A stretch of 62,872 nucleotides of DNA, from NCBI GenBank assembly GCA_964576715.1, contig CAZNWE010000014.1, positions 1 to 62,872 on the forward strand. Reading direction: 5' to 3'. Both the position numbers and the translations under genes were made by a program. Positions 35,573-43,765 of this stretch are shown here, in pieces (position 1 is the first letter of the stretch; each line of letters begins with the position of its first letter). Source of the DNA: SLRI01 sp964576715 (GTDB lineage: Bacteria > Pseudomonadota > Alphaproteobacteria > Geminicoccales > Geminicoccaceae). Below the pieces are notes generated by a model that saw only the letters and a list, made by a program, of their open reading frames with translations, made no database searches and had not been told where the DNA came from.

Positions 35573-35627
35573 GCCGGCCGGCCGGCGACGTTTCGAGCCT
35601 GAGCCGGTCAGCCGGCGACGTTTCAAG
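35568..35627 (+). repeat. 30-base tandem repeat between acp and spt
   Basis: Two head-to-tail 30-base units (35568-35597 and 35598-35627) share CCTGAGCCGG and CCGGCGACGTTTC and differ at three positions. The first unit includes the acp stop codon. The end of the second contributes AAG to the AAGGAAG ribosome site of spt. Confidence 0.85.
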
Positions 35628-35640
35628 GAAGTGCTGTCGC

Positions 35641-36843
35641 ATGGACATCTTCGACAAATACGCAGCCACCGAGGCGCGGCACCGGGCGCTGCTCGGCATC
35701 GGCGGTGACCCGTTCGGCGTCAAGGTCGATCGCATCATCTCGGCGACCGAAGCGCTGATCGGCGGCCGCCACACCATCCTCGTCGGCACCAACAACTATC
35801 TCGGCCTCACCTTCGACCCGGCCTGCGTCGCGGCGGCCCGAACCGCCCTCGAGACCGACGGCACCGGTACCACGGGCTCACGCATCGCCAATGGCACCTA
35901 CGATCGCCACACCAGCCTCGAGGCCGCCTTCGCCCGCTTCTTCGACCGCCAGAAGGCCATTGTCTTCACCACCGGCTACCAGGCCAACCTCGCCACCATC
36001 TGCGGCCTCGCCGGCCCGGACGACATCATTCTCGCCGATGCCGACAGCCACGCCAGCATCTGGGACGGCACCAGGCTCAGCCCGGCCGAGACCGTGGTCT
36101 TCCGCCACAACGACCCGGAGCATCTCGACCGTCGGCTGACCCGCCTCGCCGGCAAGGGCCAGTGCAAGCTGATCATCGTCGAGGGCCTCTACTCGATGCT
36201 CGGCGACACCGCCCCCTTGGCCGATTTCGTCGCGGTCAAGAAGAAGCACGGCGCCTGGCTCTTGGTCGACGAGGCGCACTCCTTCGGCGTCTATGGCGAG
36301 CGCGGCCGCGGTGTCGCCGAGGCGCAGGGCGTCGAGGAAGATGTCGACTTCATCGTCGGCACCTTCTCCAAGAGCCTTGGCGCCTCGGGCGGCTTCGCCG
36401 TCGCCAACCACCCGAGATTCGACCTCCTGCGCCTGGCGTCCCGCCCCTACATGTTCAGCGCCTCGCCGAGCCCTGCGACCATGGCCTCGGTTGGCGAGGC
36501 GCTGCACCAGATCGAGAGCCGGCCTGAGCTCCGGCAGCGCATCTGGGCCAATGCCGAGCAGCTTCATGCCGGCCTCGCCGCCCTGGGCTTCAGCATCTCT
36601 TCGCCCTTGAGCCCAATAGTCGCCATCCGCATGCCGGACGAAGCCACCGCCGTCATGGCCTGGAACCACCTCATCGAAGCTGGCGTCTACGTCAACCTCG
36701 CCCTGCCGGGCGGTACCCCGAACGGCGCCTGCCTCCTGCGCTGCAGCGTCTCCGCCGCGCACGAACCGGCGCAAATCGCCACCGTCCTCGGCCGCTTCGC
36801 CGCCCTCGCCAGCGAACTCGACAACGGCCGTCGGGCGGCCTAG
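35641..36843 (+). CDS. spt: Serine palmitoyltransferase (alpha-oxoamine synthase family)
   Basis: A 400-residue PLP enzyme that condenses L-serine with an acyl thioester to give 3-ketosphinganine, the first step of sphingolipid synthesis. The PLP lysine is in VGTFSKSLGASGGF; the VDEAHSFGVYGERGRG motif and GTGTTGSRIANGTYDRH are typical. Related enzymes (KBL, BioF, HemA) share the fold, but the adjacent acp, ligase and reductase favour Spt. The ATG is nine bases after AAGGAAG. Soluble, no membrane helix, as in bacterial Spt. Confidence 0.85.
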   Translation: MDIFDKYAATEARHRALLGIGGDPFGVKVDRIISATEALIGGRHTILVGTNNYLGLTFDPACVAAARTALETDGTGTTGSRIANGTYDRHTSLEAAFARFFDRQKAIVFTTGYQANLATICGLAGPDDIILADADSHASIWDGTRLSPAETVVFRHNDPEHLDRRLTRLAGKGQCKLIIVEGLYSMLGDTAPLADFVAVKKKHGAWLLVDEAHSFGVYGERGRGVAEAQGVEEDVDFIVGTFSKSLGASGGFAVANHPRFDLLRLASRPYMFSASPSPATMASVGEALHQIESRPELRQRIWANAEQLHAGLAALGFSISSPLSPIVAIRMPDEATAVMAWNHLIEAGVYVNLALPGGTPNGACLLRCSVSAAHEPAQIATVLGRFAALASELDNGRRAA

Positions 36844-37277
36844 GCGCGAAGCAAGAAGCGGAAGTTGATCCGCTTTAGGCCCCGCCGATAGGTGCCGCCT
36901 GGACTTGGATCGGGCGCCGCTGGTGGGTTGGGTGACGGGCGAGCGCGTACGCGTTTGTCGGCATGGACGCATCCGGCGGAACGATACTCAGCCAGTGGCG
37001 GCGGTGCCGCCCGGGTCGGGCTGACCTTGACCTATGCCCAAGACTGTCGCTGTGGCAAAAGGGATACCGCCAAGGGGCTCGCGAGATCGACCAACGCGGT
37101 TTATGCACCACGCGACGACCAGCCACGCGACTTGGCGGTTCTGCGGCGGCGCGCGTTGCGCGTGGCGTGCTGCAAGGCTTTCGATACCCGACCCAGCCCG
37201 CCGGCTTGGCTTGCTCACGATGATCAGCCGCTGGATGGGGCAGAACCAGCGCCGAAGTATCGCCACGGCCAAAAAAA
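36844..37277. other. Gap between spt and tRNA-Leu
   Basis: I see no supported gene in these 434 bases. A small hairpin, AAGCGGA (36856-36862) with TCCGCTT (36869-36875), lies 13 bases after the spt stop and may end its transcript, though no T run follows. A run of seven A at 37271-37277 is directly next to the tRNA 3' end and reads as T on the minus strand. Confidence 0.45.
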
Positions 37278-37363
37278 TGGTGCGGTCGAGAGGACTCGAA
37301 CCTCCACGGGCTAGGCCCACAGCGCCCTCAACGCTGCGCGTCTACCAGTTCCGCCACGACCGC
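37278..37363 (-). tRNA. tRNA-Leu (anticodon GAG)
   Basis: Read on the minus strand, a complete cloverleaf: acceptor GCGGTCG/CGACCGC with discriminator A and an encoded CCA, a D arm with AACTGGTAGA, anticodon stem CAGCG/CGCTG with loop TTGAGGG (anticodon GAG), a long class II variable arm (TGGGCCTAGCCC) and T loop TTCGAGT. It decodes CUC/CUU. A T run directly after the CCA end can serve as its terminator. Confidence 0.96.
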
Positions 37364-37982
37364 ATCGCCCCCGGGTTCTAGCTGAAATCGTCGACAGTGC
37401 AAGGGCAAGTAGCGGGCCGCTGCTCGCTCGTCGGCGGCATCCATGGGGCGGCCGCACGATCGACCCACGGCCGGGACGGCGTCTTGCTGCCATGGTCGCA
37501 GTCGCCCGTGCGGAACCCAGATGTCGCCAAGCGGATGACACTGGGTGCAAGCAGAAGAGGGCATCACCTTCGTCGATCGTCGTCGTGGACGGCGCCCCAG
37601 CACCGCCCGCTGCCACGCGACTGCCTGACGCTGGTCGCCGGGGGCTCGGGTGCCCGTTGCGCGACGCGCATCCGATCTTTCTCGTTGCCTCTTGCCCGCA
37701 GGTTCATCCGCGAACCTCGATGACCGCCACCGGCTCGCTCGCGTTCGGGGAGCCGTGCGCCCCGCTGGCCGCCTCGGCACATTCGTCATCCGCCCTGCTC
37801 GACGACGGCGCGCGACACCCGGCCTGCGGTCGAAATCGCCGCCTGACTTCTGTCCGGCCCAAGGGGCCCCCTCCATCGGTCGGGCTGGATGGTGCCCCGG
37901 TGGTTGGCCAGCGGCCAGTCTTGCGCTGGTTTGTTGTGCCATGCGGCGGGCTGGAATGGCCTGGCCGGTTGGCGATCGTGCT
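37364..37982. other. Gap upstream of tRNA-Leu
   Basis: I see no supported gene in these 619 bases. Several open frames exist on both strands, but none has family motifs, a ribosome site or sensible composition. The first part must carry the tRNA promoter; no clear -10/-35 pair could be picked. Confidence 0.4.
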
Positions 37983-38666
37983 TCAGCGGGATCGCTCACC
38001 CCCACCGCCCACCGCCGACATGTCGATCCTGCCGCTCGGCACGTGCGCCCAACGGGTTGTCGCGTTCACCGTGTAGTAGGGCACGTAGTTCACGACGTGG
38101 TCGTGGGGCAGAACGGCATTGGTGAGATTGTCGAGCACCACGGCCGTATCGTCTCGATAAACGACGAGAACGGCATGCGCGAGATTGCGCAATCGATCGT
38201 GAACGACGGCGAGGCGCAGCCGCTCCTCGGCCACGCCCAGCAAGCGAAGCGAGACGTATTTGGCGATGGCATAATCCTCACAGTCGCCCGAATTGGCGAA
38301 GAACTCGAGCGGCGAGGCCCAGTAGTCCGACTTGCGATAGACGGCGAGGTCGGAGCGATACTGAAACCGGTTGACGAAGCGATTGACACGGGCGACTTGC
38401 TGGTCGAGGGGCAAGCCACGGAGCTGTTGCAGCTGCTCGCGCCACTCCGAGGTGGCCCGATTGGGACAAGCGGCGGGATCGTTGCGGCAGGCCCGATAGG
38501 CTGGCTGCTCTTGGCGAATGCGCTCGAGCACGGCCTGCCACTGTTGCAGGCCGGCGTGGGATTCGGCCCGAATCTCTGCCGTCTTGAACAGCGCCACGGG
38601 CAGCGTCGCCTGCGCGGCGGCGACCGGCGACAGGCTCAGCAGAGCCGCAAGGAGCAGTTGGCGCAT
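37983..38666 (-). CDS. Periplasmic transglutaminase-like cysteine protease (BTLCP/LapG-like)
   Basis: A 227-residue exported protein. The ATG at 38666 follows GGAGGAA, and a signal peptide runs to about AAAQA. The catalytic triad of the family is visible: cysteine in NSGDCEDYAIAKY, histidine in LAHAVLVVY and aspartate in AVVLDNL. LapG cleaves the giant adhesin LapA and thereby controls surface attachment under c-di-GMP and LapD. No LapD or adhesin gene is in the window. The gene lies just downstream of the flagellar genes on the same strand. Confidence 0.88.
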   Translation of the reverse strand: MRQLLLAALLSLSPVAAAQATLPVALFKTAEIRAESHAGLQQWQAVLERIRQEQPAYRACRNDPAACPNRATSEWREQLQQLRGLPLDQQVARVNRFVNRFQYRSDLAVYRKSDYWASPLEFFANSGDCEDYAIAKYVSLRLLGVAEERLRLAVVHDRLRNLAHAVLVVYRDDTAVVLDNLTNAVLPHDHVVNYVPYYTVNATTRWAHVPSGRIDMSAVGGGGERSR

Positions 38667-38771
38667 GGCATTTCCTCCGCCTTTCTCGGGCACCTGTTCG
38701 GCGCCGCCAAAGCACGACGGAGAATGCCCCCGGGCGATGAAGATCCGGTTGCGTCAACTGGTTAGCGTTCG

Positions 38772-39863
38772 TTAGGGCGTGTGCCCTGGTATGTCATCCC
38801 GACCCGGCCGCAGCCGCAGCACGTAGCCGATGATCTCGGCCACGGCCTGATAATGCTCGGATGGGATCAAGGCACCGAGTGAGACGTTTCGAAACAGGGC
38901 TCGGGCCAGAGCCGGGCTTTCCACGATCGGCACATCGCTGGCCATGGCGATCTCGCGAATGCGCATCGCCACCGCGTCCACCCCCTTGGCGACGACCTTG
39001 GGAGCCGGTGTCACACCGCTCGTGTAGCGCAGCGCCACGGCGAAATGCGTCGGGTTGGTGACGATCACCGTGCTCGTCGGAACCTCGGCCATCATGCGCT
39101 GGCGAGCCTTCTCCATCCGCAACGCGCGCAGGCGCTGCTTGACCATGGGATCGCCGTCGCTCTGCTTTTGCTCGTCCTGCACGTCGCGCCGGGACATGCG
39201 CATCTGCTGCATGAACGCGAAGCGCTGATAGGCATAGTCGAGGGCGGCGACCAGCGTCAGGCAGGCGGCGATGGCGGCGATCACCCAGAGCGACGTTTCC
39301 CAGAGAAAATCCAGCGCGGCGCTCACCTCGAGATGGCCCGACGCGACCAGTCGCTGGCGGTTCGGCCAGATCACGCCGACGCCGATTGCCGTCATCACCG
39401 CCACCTTGACGAGACCCTTGACGAACTCGACGATCGATTTCAGCGAAAACAGGCGCTGCAGGCCGGCGACGGGCGAGATGCGTTCCAGTTTCGGCTGCAG
39501 GCTCGCCGTGCTCCAGATGACCGCGTTCTGCAGCGCCGGCGCGGCGATCGCGGCAATGGTGGCGACGATGAGCGGCACGACGAGGGCAAAGCCGAGCTGG
39601 GCCAGCGCCCGCTGCAGCCCGCCGCCGAGCCCACTGCCGCTCAGACCGGGGTCGCCCGCATGGCGCAGGAAGTGGCTCATGCCGACAGCGAGATCACGCA
39701 TGATGCCGGGCAGCGCCAGACCCAGGATCCCCGCGGCCGAGCCGATCAGCAGCAGGTTGCTCACTTCCTTCGAACTCGCGACCTGCCCCTTCTGCCGGGC
39801 ATCCAGCAGCTTCTTCGGGGTCGGCTCCTCGGTCTTTTGTGATTGATCCTGATCTTCCGCCAT
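38772..39863 (-). CDS. flhB: Flagellar biosynthesis protein FlhB
   Basis: A 363-residue inner-membrane component of the flagellar type III export gate. The N-terminus KTEEPTPKKLLDARQKGQV is typical, followed by four hydrophobic segments. The cytoplasmic domain has the self-cleavage site NPTH in VIVTNPTHFAVALRY, which switches export from rod/hook to filament substrates. It lies 9 bases after fliR in the flgBC-fliE-fliQR-flhB run. Last gene of the block. Confidence 0.97.
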   Translation of the reverse strand: MAEDQDQSQKTEEPTPKKLLDARQKGQVASSKEVSNLLLIGSAAGILGLALPGIMRDLAVGMSHFLRHAGDPGLSGSGLGGGLQRALAQLGFALVVPLIVATIAAIAAPALQNAVIWSTASLQPKLERISPVAGLQRLFSLKSIVEFVKGLVKVAVMTAIGVGVIWPNRQRLVASGHLEVSAALDFLWETSLWVIAAIAACLTLVAALDYAYQRFAFMQQMRMSRRDVQDEQKQSDGDPMVKQRLRALRMEKARQRMMAEVPTSTVIVTNPTHFAVALRYTSGVTPAPKVVAKGVDAVAMRIREIAMASDVPIVESPALARALFRNVSLGALIPSEHYQAVAEIIGYVLRLRPGRDDIPGHTP

Positions 39864-39872
39864 CGATCGCTC

Positions 39873-40640
39873 TCAGGTCGGATCGAGCCAGGCGACACTG
39901 TCGGTCAGGAGTGCCGCCGCGAGCTCGATGATAGCACCCAACGACAGCATGATGATGCCGAGCGCGAGTGCGATCTGCAGCGGCATCGCGACGAAGAGCA
40001 CCTGAAACGACGGCATCAGCCGATTCAACACACCGAGCAGCAGGTAGAACAGCAGACTGAGGAGAACGATCGGGCCGGCCATCCGGAGCCCGGTCTCGAT
40101 GGCGCGGCCGCCGAGGCGCACCAGGACCTCGACCAGGGCTCCGATCTCGCGACCGGCGTTCGGCTCGATGACGACGAAGCTCGTGGTCAGCGCCTCGAGG
40201 ATCAGCAGATGCGCGTCGGCGACCACGATGATCACGAGTGCCAGGACCGCGAGGAAATTGCCGGTCAGGGTGCCCTGGGTCGCTTCCTGCGGATCGAAGA
40301 AGGCGGCGGTGGCGAGACCGGATTGCATGGCGATCAGGCTGCCGGCGAAGTGAATGGCGAGCATGACGAGCCGAATGATGGCACCGATCAACAGGCCACA
40401 CGCGACCTCGCCGATCACCAGCAGCGCCAGCTCGATGGTGCCGGGCGGCGGCAGCACCAGGCGCCCGCTCAGCGGCAGGCCGACCAGCACGGCGGTCGCC
40501 AGCGCGATGCCGAGCCGTGCTCGCGATACGACATAAGGCTCGCCGAACGCCGGCAGCACCATCAAGGCGGCGCCGACCCGGCAGAACACCAGACCGACGA
40601 TCAGCATCTCGCGGGTGACGTCACCCTCCCAACCGATCAT
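39873..40640 (-). CDS. fliR: Flagellar biosynthetic protein FliR
   Basis: A 255-residue multi-spanning membrane protein of the flagellar export gate, which assembles with FliP and FliQ. About six hydrophobic segments are visible. The conserved FDPQEATQGTLTGNF and the helix starting VFCRVGAALMVLPAFGE mark the family. The ATG at 40640 is 51 bases after the fliQ stop, and flhB follows closely. Confidence 0.95.
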   Translation of the reverse strand: MIGWEGDVTREMLIVGLVFCRVGAALMVLPAFGEPYVVSRARLGIALATAVLVGLPLSGRLVLPPPGTIELALLVIGEVACGLLIGAIIRLVMLAIHFAGSLIAMQSGLATAAFFDPQEATQGTLTGNFLAVLALVIIVVADAHLLILEALTTSFVVIEPNAGREIGALVEVLVRLGGRAIETGLRMAGPIVLLSLLFYLLLGVLNRLMPSFQVLFVAMPLQIALALGIIMLSLGAIIELAAALLTDSVAWLDPT

Positions 40641-40691
40641 CGTGCCCGGCCGTCCATGGGCCGATCGCCGCCGCGATGTTGCCGTCCGAGC

Positions 40692-40967
40692 TCAGCCCAC
40701 ATCGATACCGGCGATCCGCGCGAAGACGGCATGGGTGAAGTCGATCAGGGTGGCCAGCATGAACGGCGTGGCGACGATGAGCGTCAAAAAAATGGCGATG
40801 AGCTTCGGCACGAACGTCAAGGTCATCTCCTGGACCTGGGTCAGCGCCTGCAACAGCGAGACGACGAGGCCGACCAGCAAGGCCGCGACCATCGCCGGTG
40901 CGCCCACCTTGAGCATCACCCATACGGCCTGCCGGCTCACCTCCTGCACCGCGATCTCGGTCAGCAT
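40692..40967 (-). CDS. fliQ: Flagellar biosynthetic protein FliQ
   Basis: A 91-residue two-helix membrane protein of the flagellar export gate. The signature LQALTQVQEMTLTFVPKL lies between the two hydrophobic helices. I chose ATG 40967 because the homologous start is close to RQAVWVMLKVGAP; an upstream in-frame start would add nine non-conserved residues. It sits between fliE and fliR. Confidence 0.95.
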   Translation of the reverse strand: MLTEIAVQEVSRQAVWVMLKVGAPAMVAALLVGLVVSLLQALTQVQEMTLTFVPKLIAIFLTLIVATPFMLATLIDFTHAVFARIAGIDVG

Positions 40968-41000
40968 CCGCGTCGCCCCTGGCTGCCGCAGCAACGCCGA

Positions 41001-41315
41001 TCAGATCGGCATCCGCATGATTTCCTGATACGCCGTGATCACCCGGTCGCGCACCGCCGTGACCTTTTGCAGGGTGAGTTCGGCGGCGGTGATCGCCTCG
41101 ACCACCTCCTGAATGCCGGCGCTGCCGGTGAGGCCGTTGATGCTCGTCTGCTCGCTCTGCTCGAGCGCCCGCACGGCTTGCTGCAACTCGACCTTGAGCA
41201 GCTCGTCGAAGCCGCCAGCCGCAGCGTTGCCCGGCCTTGCGGCCTGATCGACCGCGATCTCGCCGGCAGCAGCGCGATAGGCCGCGAGCGCTGGTCCGGC
41301 CATGCCCGGGTTCAT
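41001..41315 (-). CDS. fliE: Flagellar hook-basal body protein FliE
   Basis: A 104-residue soluble protein that joins the MS ring to the rod. The C-terminal half is conserved (GIQEVVEAITAAELTLQKV, then RDRVITAYQEIMRMPI). The N-terminal half is Ala-rich and variable, as is usual. It is placed between flgC and fliQ, the normal alphaproteobacterial order. Confidence 0.94.
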   Translation of the reverse strand: MNPGMAGPALAAYRAAAGEIAVDQAARPGNAAAGGFDELLKVELQQAVRALEQSEQTSINGLTGSAGIQEVVEAITAAELTLQKVTAVRDRVITAYQEIMRMPI

Positions 41316-41373
41316 GCCTTGCGCCGCCTGCGGCTGCGGTCAGCACCTCTTGTCCGCGCCATCGTCTGCGGCC

Positions 41374-41781
41374 TCAGCGCAGCAGGTCGAGGGTTCGCTG
41401 CAGCATGCCCTGAGCTTGCTGCAGTGCCGTCAGATTGGCCTCGAAGCTGCGCTGCGCCTCCCGCATGTCCATGAGCTCGATCAGCGGGTTGACGTTGGGG
41501 TAGCGGACATAGCCGGCGGCGTTGGCGGCGGGGTGCGAGGGCTCGAAGCGCTCCTCGAAGGGTGCTGGGTCCTCGCCGTAGCGTCCGACCCGGACGAGGT
41601 CGGCACCGCTCGCCCGATCGAGCGCGTTCGCGAAGCTGACCGTCTTGCGGCGATAGGGCTCGGCGCCCGGCGTTTGTCCGGTCGATTGCGCATTCGCCAG
41701 GTTCTCGGCAGTGACCCGCAGGCGCGCGGCTTGCGCCTGCATGCCGGCGGCAGCGATCTTGAGCGAGGTTTCGAGGTTCAT
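41374..41781 (-). CDS. flgC: Flagellar basal-body rod protein FlgC
   Basis: A 135-residue proximal rod protein. It has the N-terminal flagellar rod motif in AAAGMQAQAARLRVTAENLA and the C-terminal helix ELMDMREAQRSFEANLTAL. YPNVNPLIEL just before it is typical of FlgC. I chose ATG 41781, which gives the standard MNLETSLKIAAAGM start; a start six codons earlier is possible. Confidence 0.95.
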   Translation of the reverse strand: MNLETSLKIAAAGMQAQAARLRVTAENLANAQSTGQTPGAEPYRRKTVSFANALDRASGADLVRVGRYGEDPAPFEERFEPSHPAANAAGYVRYPNVNPLIELMDMREAQRSFEANLTALQQAQGMLQRTLDLLR

Positions 41782-41813
41782 CACATGCTCTCCGTGCAAC
41801 AGGTGGCCGAGCG

Positions 41814-42227
41814 TCAGCCACCGCTACCGATGGCGGTGCGAAGCAGGCCCACATATTTTCCGTAGACACTCGTCGCGAGCTGATAGCCACGCGCCGCGCC
41901 GCCCATCAGACGCAGCTGCTCCTCGATCACGACCGCGTTGCCGGCCGGGGCCACCTCGGCGGCATCGAGCCGCTGGTACCGCGCTGCTCCCGTCAGGCTG
42001 CGCGCGCCGGCAAGGTGATCGCTGCGGGTCCGCTCGAGTGCCACCCGGTGGAGCTGCGGCGACTGCCGTCCCAGGAGCTTCGCAAAATCGGGCTCGACGA
42101 GGTCCTTCGGCCGGTAGCCGGGGGTGTCGGCGTTGGCGACGTTCTGCGCCAGCACGGCATGGCGCGCCTGCAGAAAATCGGCGCGGGCCGACATGAGCTG
42201 GAAGAGCAGGGGCGAATCGGCGGGCAT
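41814..42227 (-). CDS. flgB: Flagellar basal-body rod protein FlgB
   Basis: A 137-residue proximal rod protein and first gene of the flagellar block. The N-terminal rod motif is in ARHAVLAQNVANADTPGYRP, and the rest is the FlgB domain ending with helix YGKYVGLLRTAIG. A CtrA-like box lies about 50 bases upstream of the ATG, which fits cell-cycle control of early flagellar genes in alphaproteobacteria. Confidence 0.94.
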   Translation of the reverse strand: MPADSPLLFQLMSARADFLQARHAVLAQNVANADTPGYRPKDLVEPDFAKLLGRQSPQLHRVALERTRSDHLAGARSLTGAARYQRLDAAEVAPAGNAVVIEEQLRLMGGAARGYQLATSVYGKYVGLLRTAIGSGG

Positions 42228-42264
42228 GCTGGCTGGTCCTCGGCACTTGGCACTGACGGCAGCC

Positions 42265-42292
42265 TAGGGCGTTAGGGTTAACAACGCCCTAA
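42265..42292 (-). promoter_or_regulatory. CtrA-like box within an inverted repeat upstream of flgB
   Basis: On the minus strand 42292-42277 reads TTAG-GGCGTTG-TTAAC, one mismatch from the CtrA consensus TTAA-N7-TTAAC. The same spot is part of an inverted repeat, TAGGGCGTT (42265-42273) with AACGCCCTA (42283-42291). It lies about 50 bases before the flgB start. CtrA control is inferred from motif and target. Confidence 0.5.
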
Positions 42293-42487
42293 GCGCATGG
42301 CCCAATGGTACGCCCGACGTCGCCGGCTGACGGGCTGGCCTCCGCCCGGTGGATCGGCTAAGCCGGTGGGGGTGCAATTCGGGGTGCAACTGCCGGGCAA
42401 GACGGTTTCTGGCGACGACGCCGGCGCAACGACACCCGGTCAACGACACGCGATCGGCCACGGGCGATCAGCTGCAGGGAACAGGCC

Positions 42488-43258
42488 ATGAGCGACTTCA
42501 CCAACCGGTTCAGCGTCGACGGCAAACGCGCGCTGGTCACCGGCGCCACCAAGGGCATCGGGCTCGAGATCTGCCGGGTGCTGGCCGATGCGGGAGCGGA
42601 TATTGCCACTGTCGGCCGCGACGCCGAAGGCCTGGCGGCGGCCGGCCTCGCGATCGAGGCGGCCGGGCGCCGGGCGGTCCCGATCACCGCCGATCTCGCC
42701 ACGGTGGCGGGCGCCGAGATGGCGGCAGCGACGGCCCTCGAGGCGTTCGGCACGATCGACATCCTGGTCAACAATGCCGGGATCGCCCTGGTCGAGCCGC
42801 TGTTGACCGCGAAGCCGGCGGACTGGGACCTGACCATGGCGGTCAACCTGCGCGCCCCGTTCATCATCGCGAGGTCGGTTGCCCCACAGATGATCGCGCA
42901 GCAGGCCGGCAAGATCATCAATATCAGCAGCCAGGCCGGGGTCGTCGGGCTCGACGATCATGGCGCCTATTGCGCCTCGAAGGGTGGCCTCAACATGCTG
43001 ACCAAGGTGATGACCAGCGAATGGGCGAAGCACAACATCCAGATCAATAGCGTCTGCCCGACAGTGATCCTCACGCCGATGGGCGAGCAGGTCTGGGGCG
43101 ATCCGGCGAAGGGTGACCCGATGAAGGCGAAGATTCCCGCCGGCCGCTTCGGCAAGCCGATCGAGGTCGCCGATCTCGTGTTGTTCCTGGCGAGTCCGGC
43201 CGCCGACCTGATCAACGGCCAGGCCATCCTGATCGATGGCGGCTTCACGGCGGTTTGA
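42488..43258 (+). CDS. SDR-family oxidoreductase
   Basis: A 256-residue classical short-chain dehydrogenase. It has the cofactor motif TGATKGIG (T-G-x3-G-x-G), NNAG in the core, the catalytic serine in IINISSQAG and Y-x3-K in AYCASKGG, and the C-terminal DGGFTAV. It resembles sugar-alcohol or gluconate/xylulose dehydrogenases, but the substrate cannot be fixed from sequence alone. It stands alone between the flagellar block and a DksA-like gene. Confidence 0.9.
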   Translation: MSDFTNRFSVDGKRALVTGATKGIGLEICRVLADAGADIATVGRDAEGLAAAGLAIEAAGRRAVPITADLATVAGAEMAAATALEAFGTIDILVNNAGIALVEPLLTAKPADWDLTMAVNLRAPFIIARSVAPQMIAQQAGKIINISSQAGVVGLDDHGAYCASKGGLNMLTKVMTSEWAKHNIQINSVCPTVILTPMGEQVWGDPAKGDPMKAKIPAGRFGKPIEVADLVLFLASPAADLINGQAILIDGGFTAV

Positions 43259-43351
43259 GCGGGTGACGCGGCCGGCCGGCTTTCGGCGTTGTCGGGCAAC
43301 ACCGTCCGACCGTGCGCGCCGGTCGTCGCGGCCACAGCGAGGGACAGCAGC

Positions 43352-43696
43352 ATGAGCCGTGCACCGCTTGACCCGAACGCCGTACGGGCCACGCTCGAGC
43401 AACTCCTCGCCGAGTGCCGTGCCGCCTCCACGGCGACGGCGAGCGATCGCCAGCCGGTCCAGCTCGACCAGGCCAGCGTCGGCCGTCTGTCACGAATGGA
43501 CGCCATGCAGCGCCAGGCGATGGCGCAGGCTGCCGACCGCCAGCGCCAGCGGCGAATGCAGCAACTGAGCGCCGCGCTCGAGCGCCTCGCCGCCGGCGAT
43601 TATGGCGCCTGCGTGCGCTGCGGCGAGCCGATCGAGCCGCGCCGGCTCGAGCTCGATCCGGCGGTGCCGACCTGCATCGGCTGCGCGCGCGGCTGA
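43352..43696 (+). CDS. DksA/TraR-family zinc-finger protein
   Basis: A 114-residue protein with a long helical N-terminal part (coiled-coil-like RQRRMQQLSAALERLAAGDY) and a C4 zinc finger, CVRC and later CIGC. This is the layout of DksA/TraR proteins, which bind the RNA-polymerase secondary channel and adjust transcription with ppGpp. It is shorter than full DksA (about 150), so it is better called DksA-like or YbiI/TraR-like. I used ATG 43352. Confidence 0.85.
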   Translation: MSRAPLDPNAVRATLEQLLAECRAASTATASDRQPVQLDQASVGRLSRMDAMQRQAMAQAADRQRQRRMQQLSAALERLAAGDYGACVRCGEPIEPRRLELDPAVPTCIGCARG

Positions 43697-43765
43697 CCGA
43701 CCGCGGCGGCGCCACGGCCTCGGGCGGCGGCTCGCCGCGCTCGAGATGCTGGGCCGCACTCGAGA

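Noticed and set aside
36892..37314. Open frames in the gap between spt and tRNA-Leu
   Set aside because: No ribosome site, no domain, and several competing frames of similar length.
37328..38005. Open frames on both strands upstream of tRNA-Leu
   Set aside because: One runs through the tRNA gene, and the compositions are Arg/Pro-rich noise.
42246..42262. TTGGCAC resembling a sigma-54 -24 element near flgB
   Set aside because: The matching -12 TTGC is absent at the right spacing, and orientation is away from flgB.
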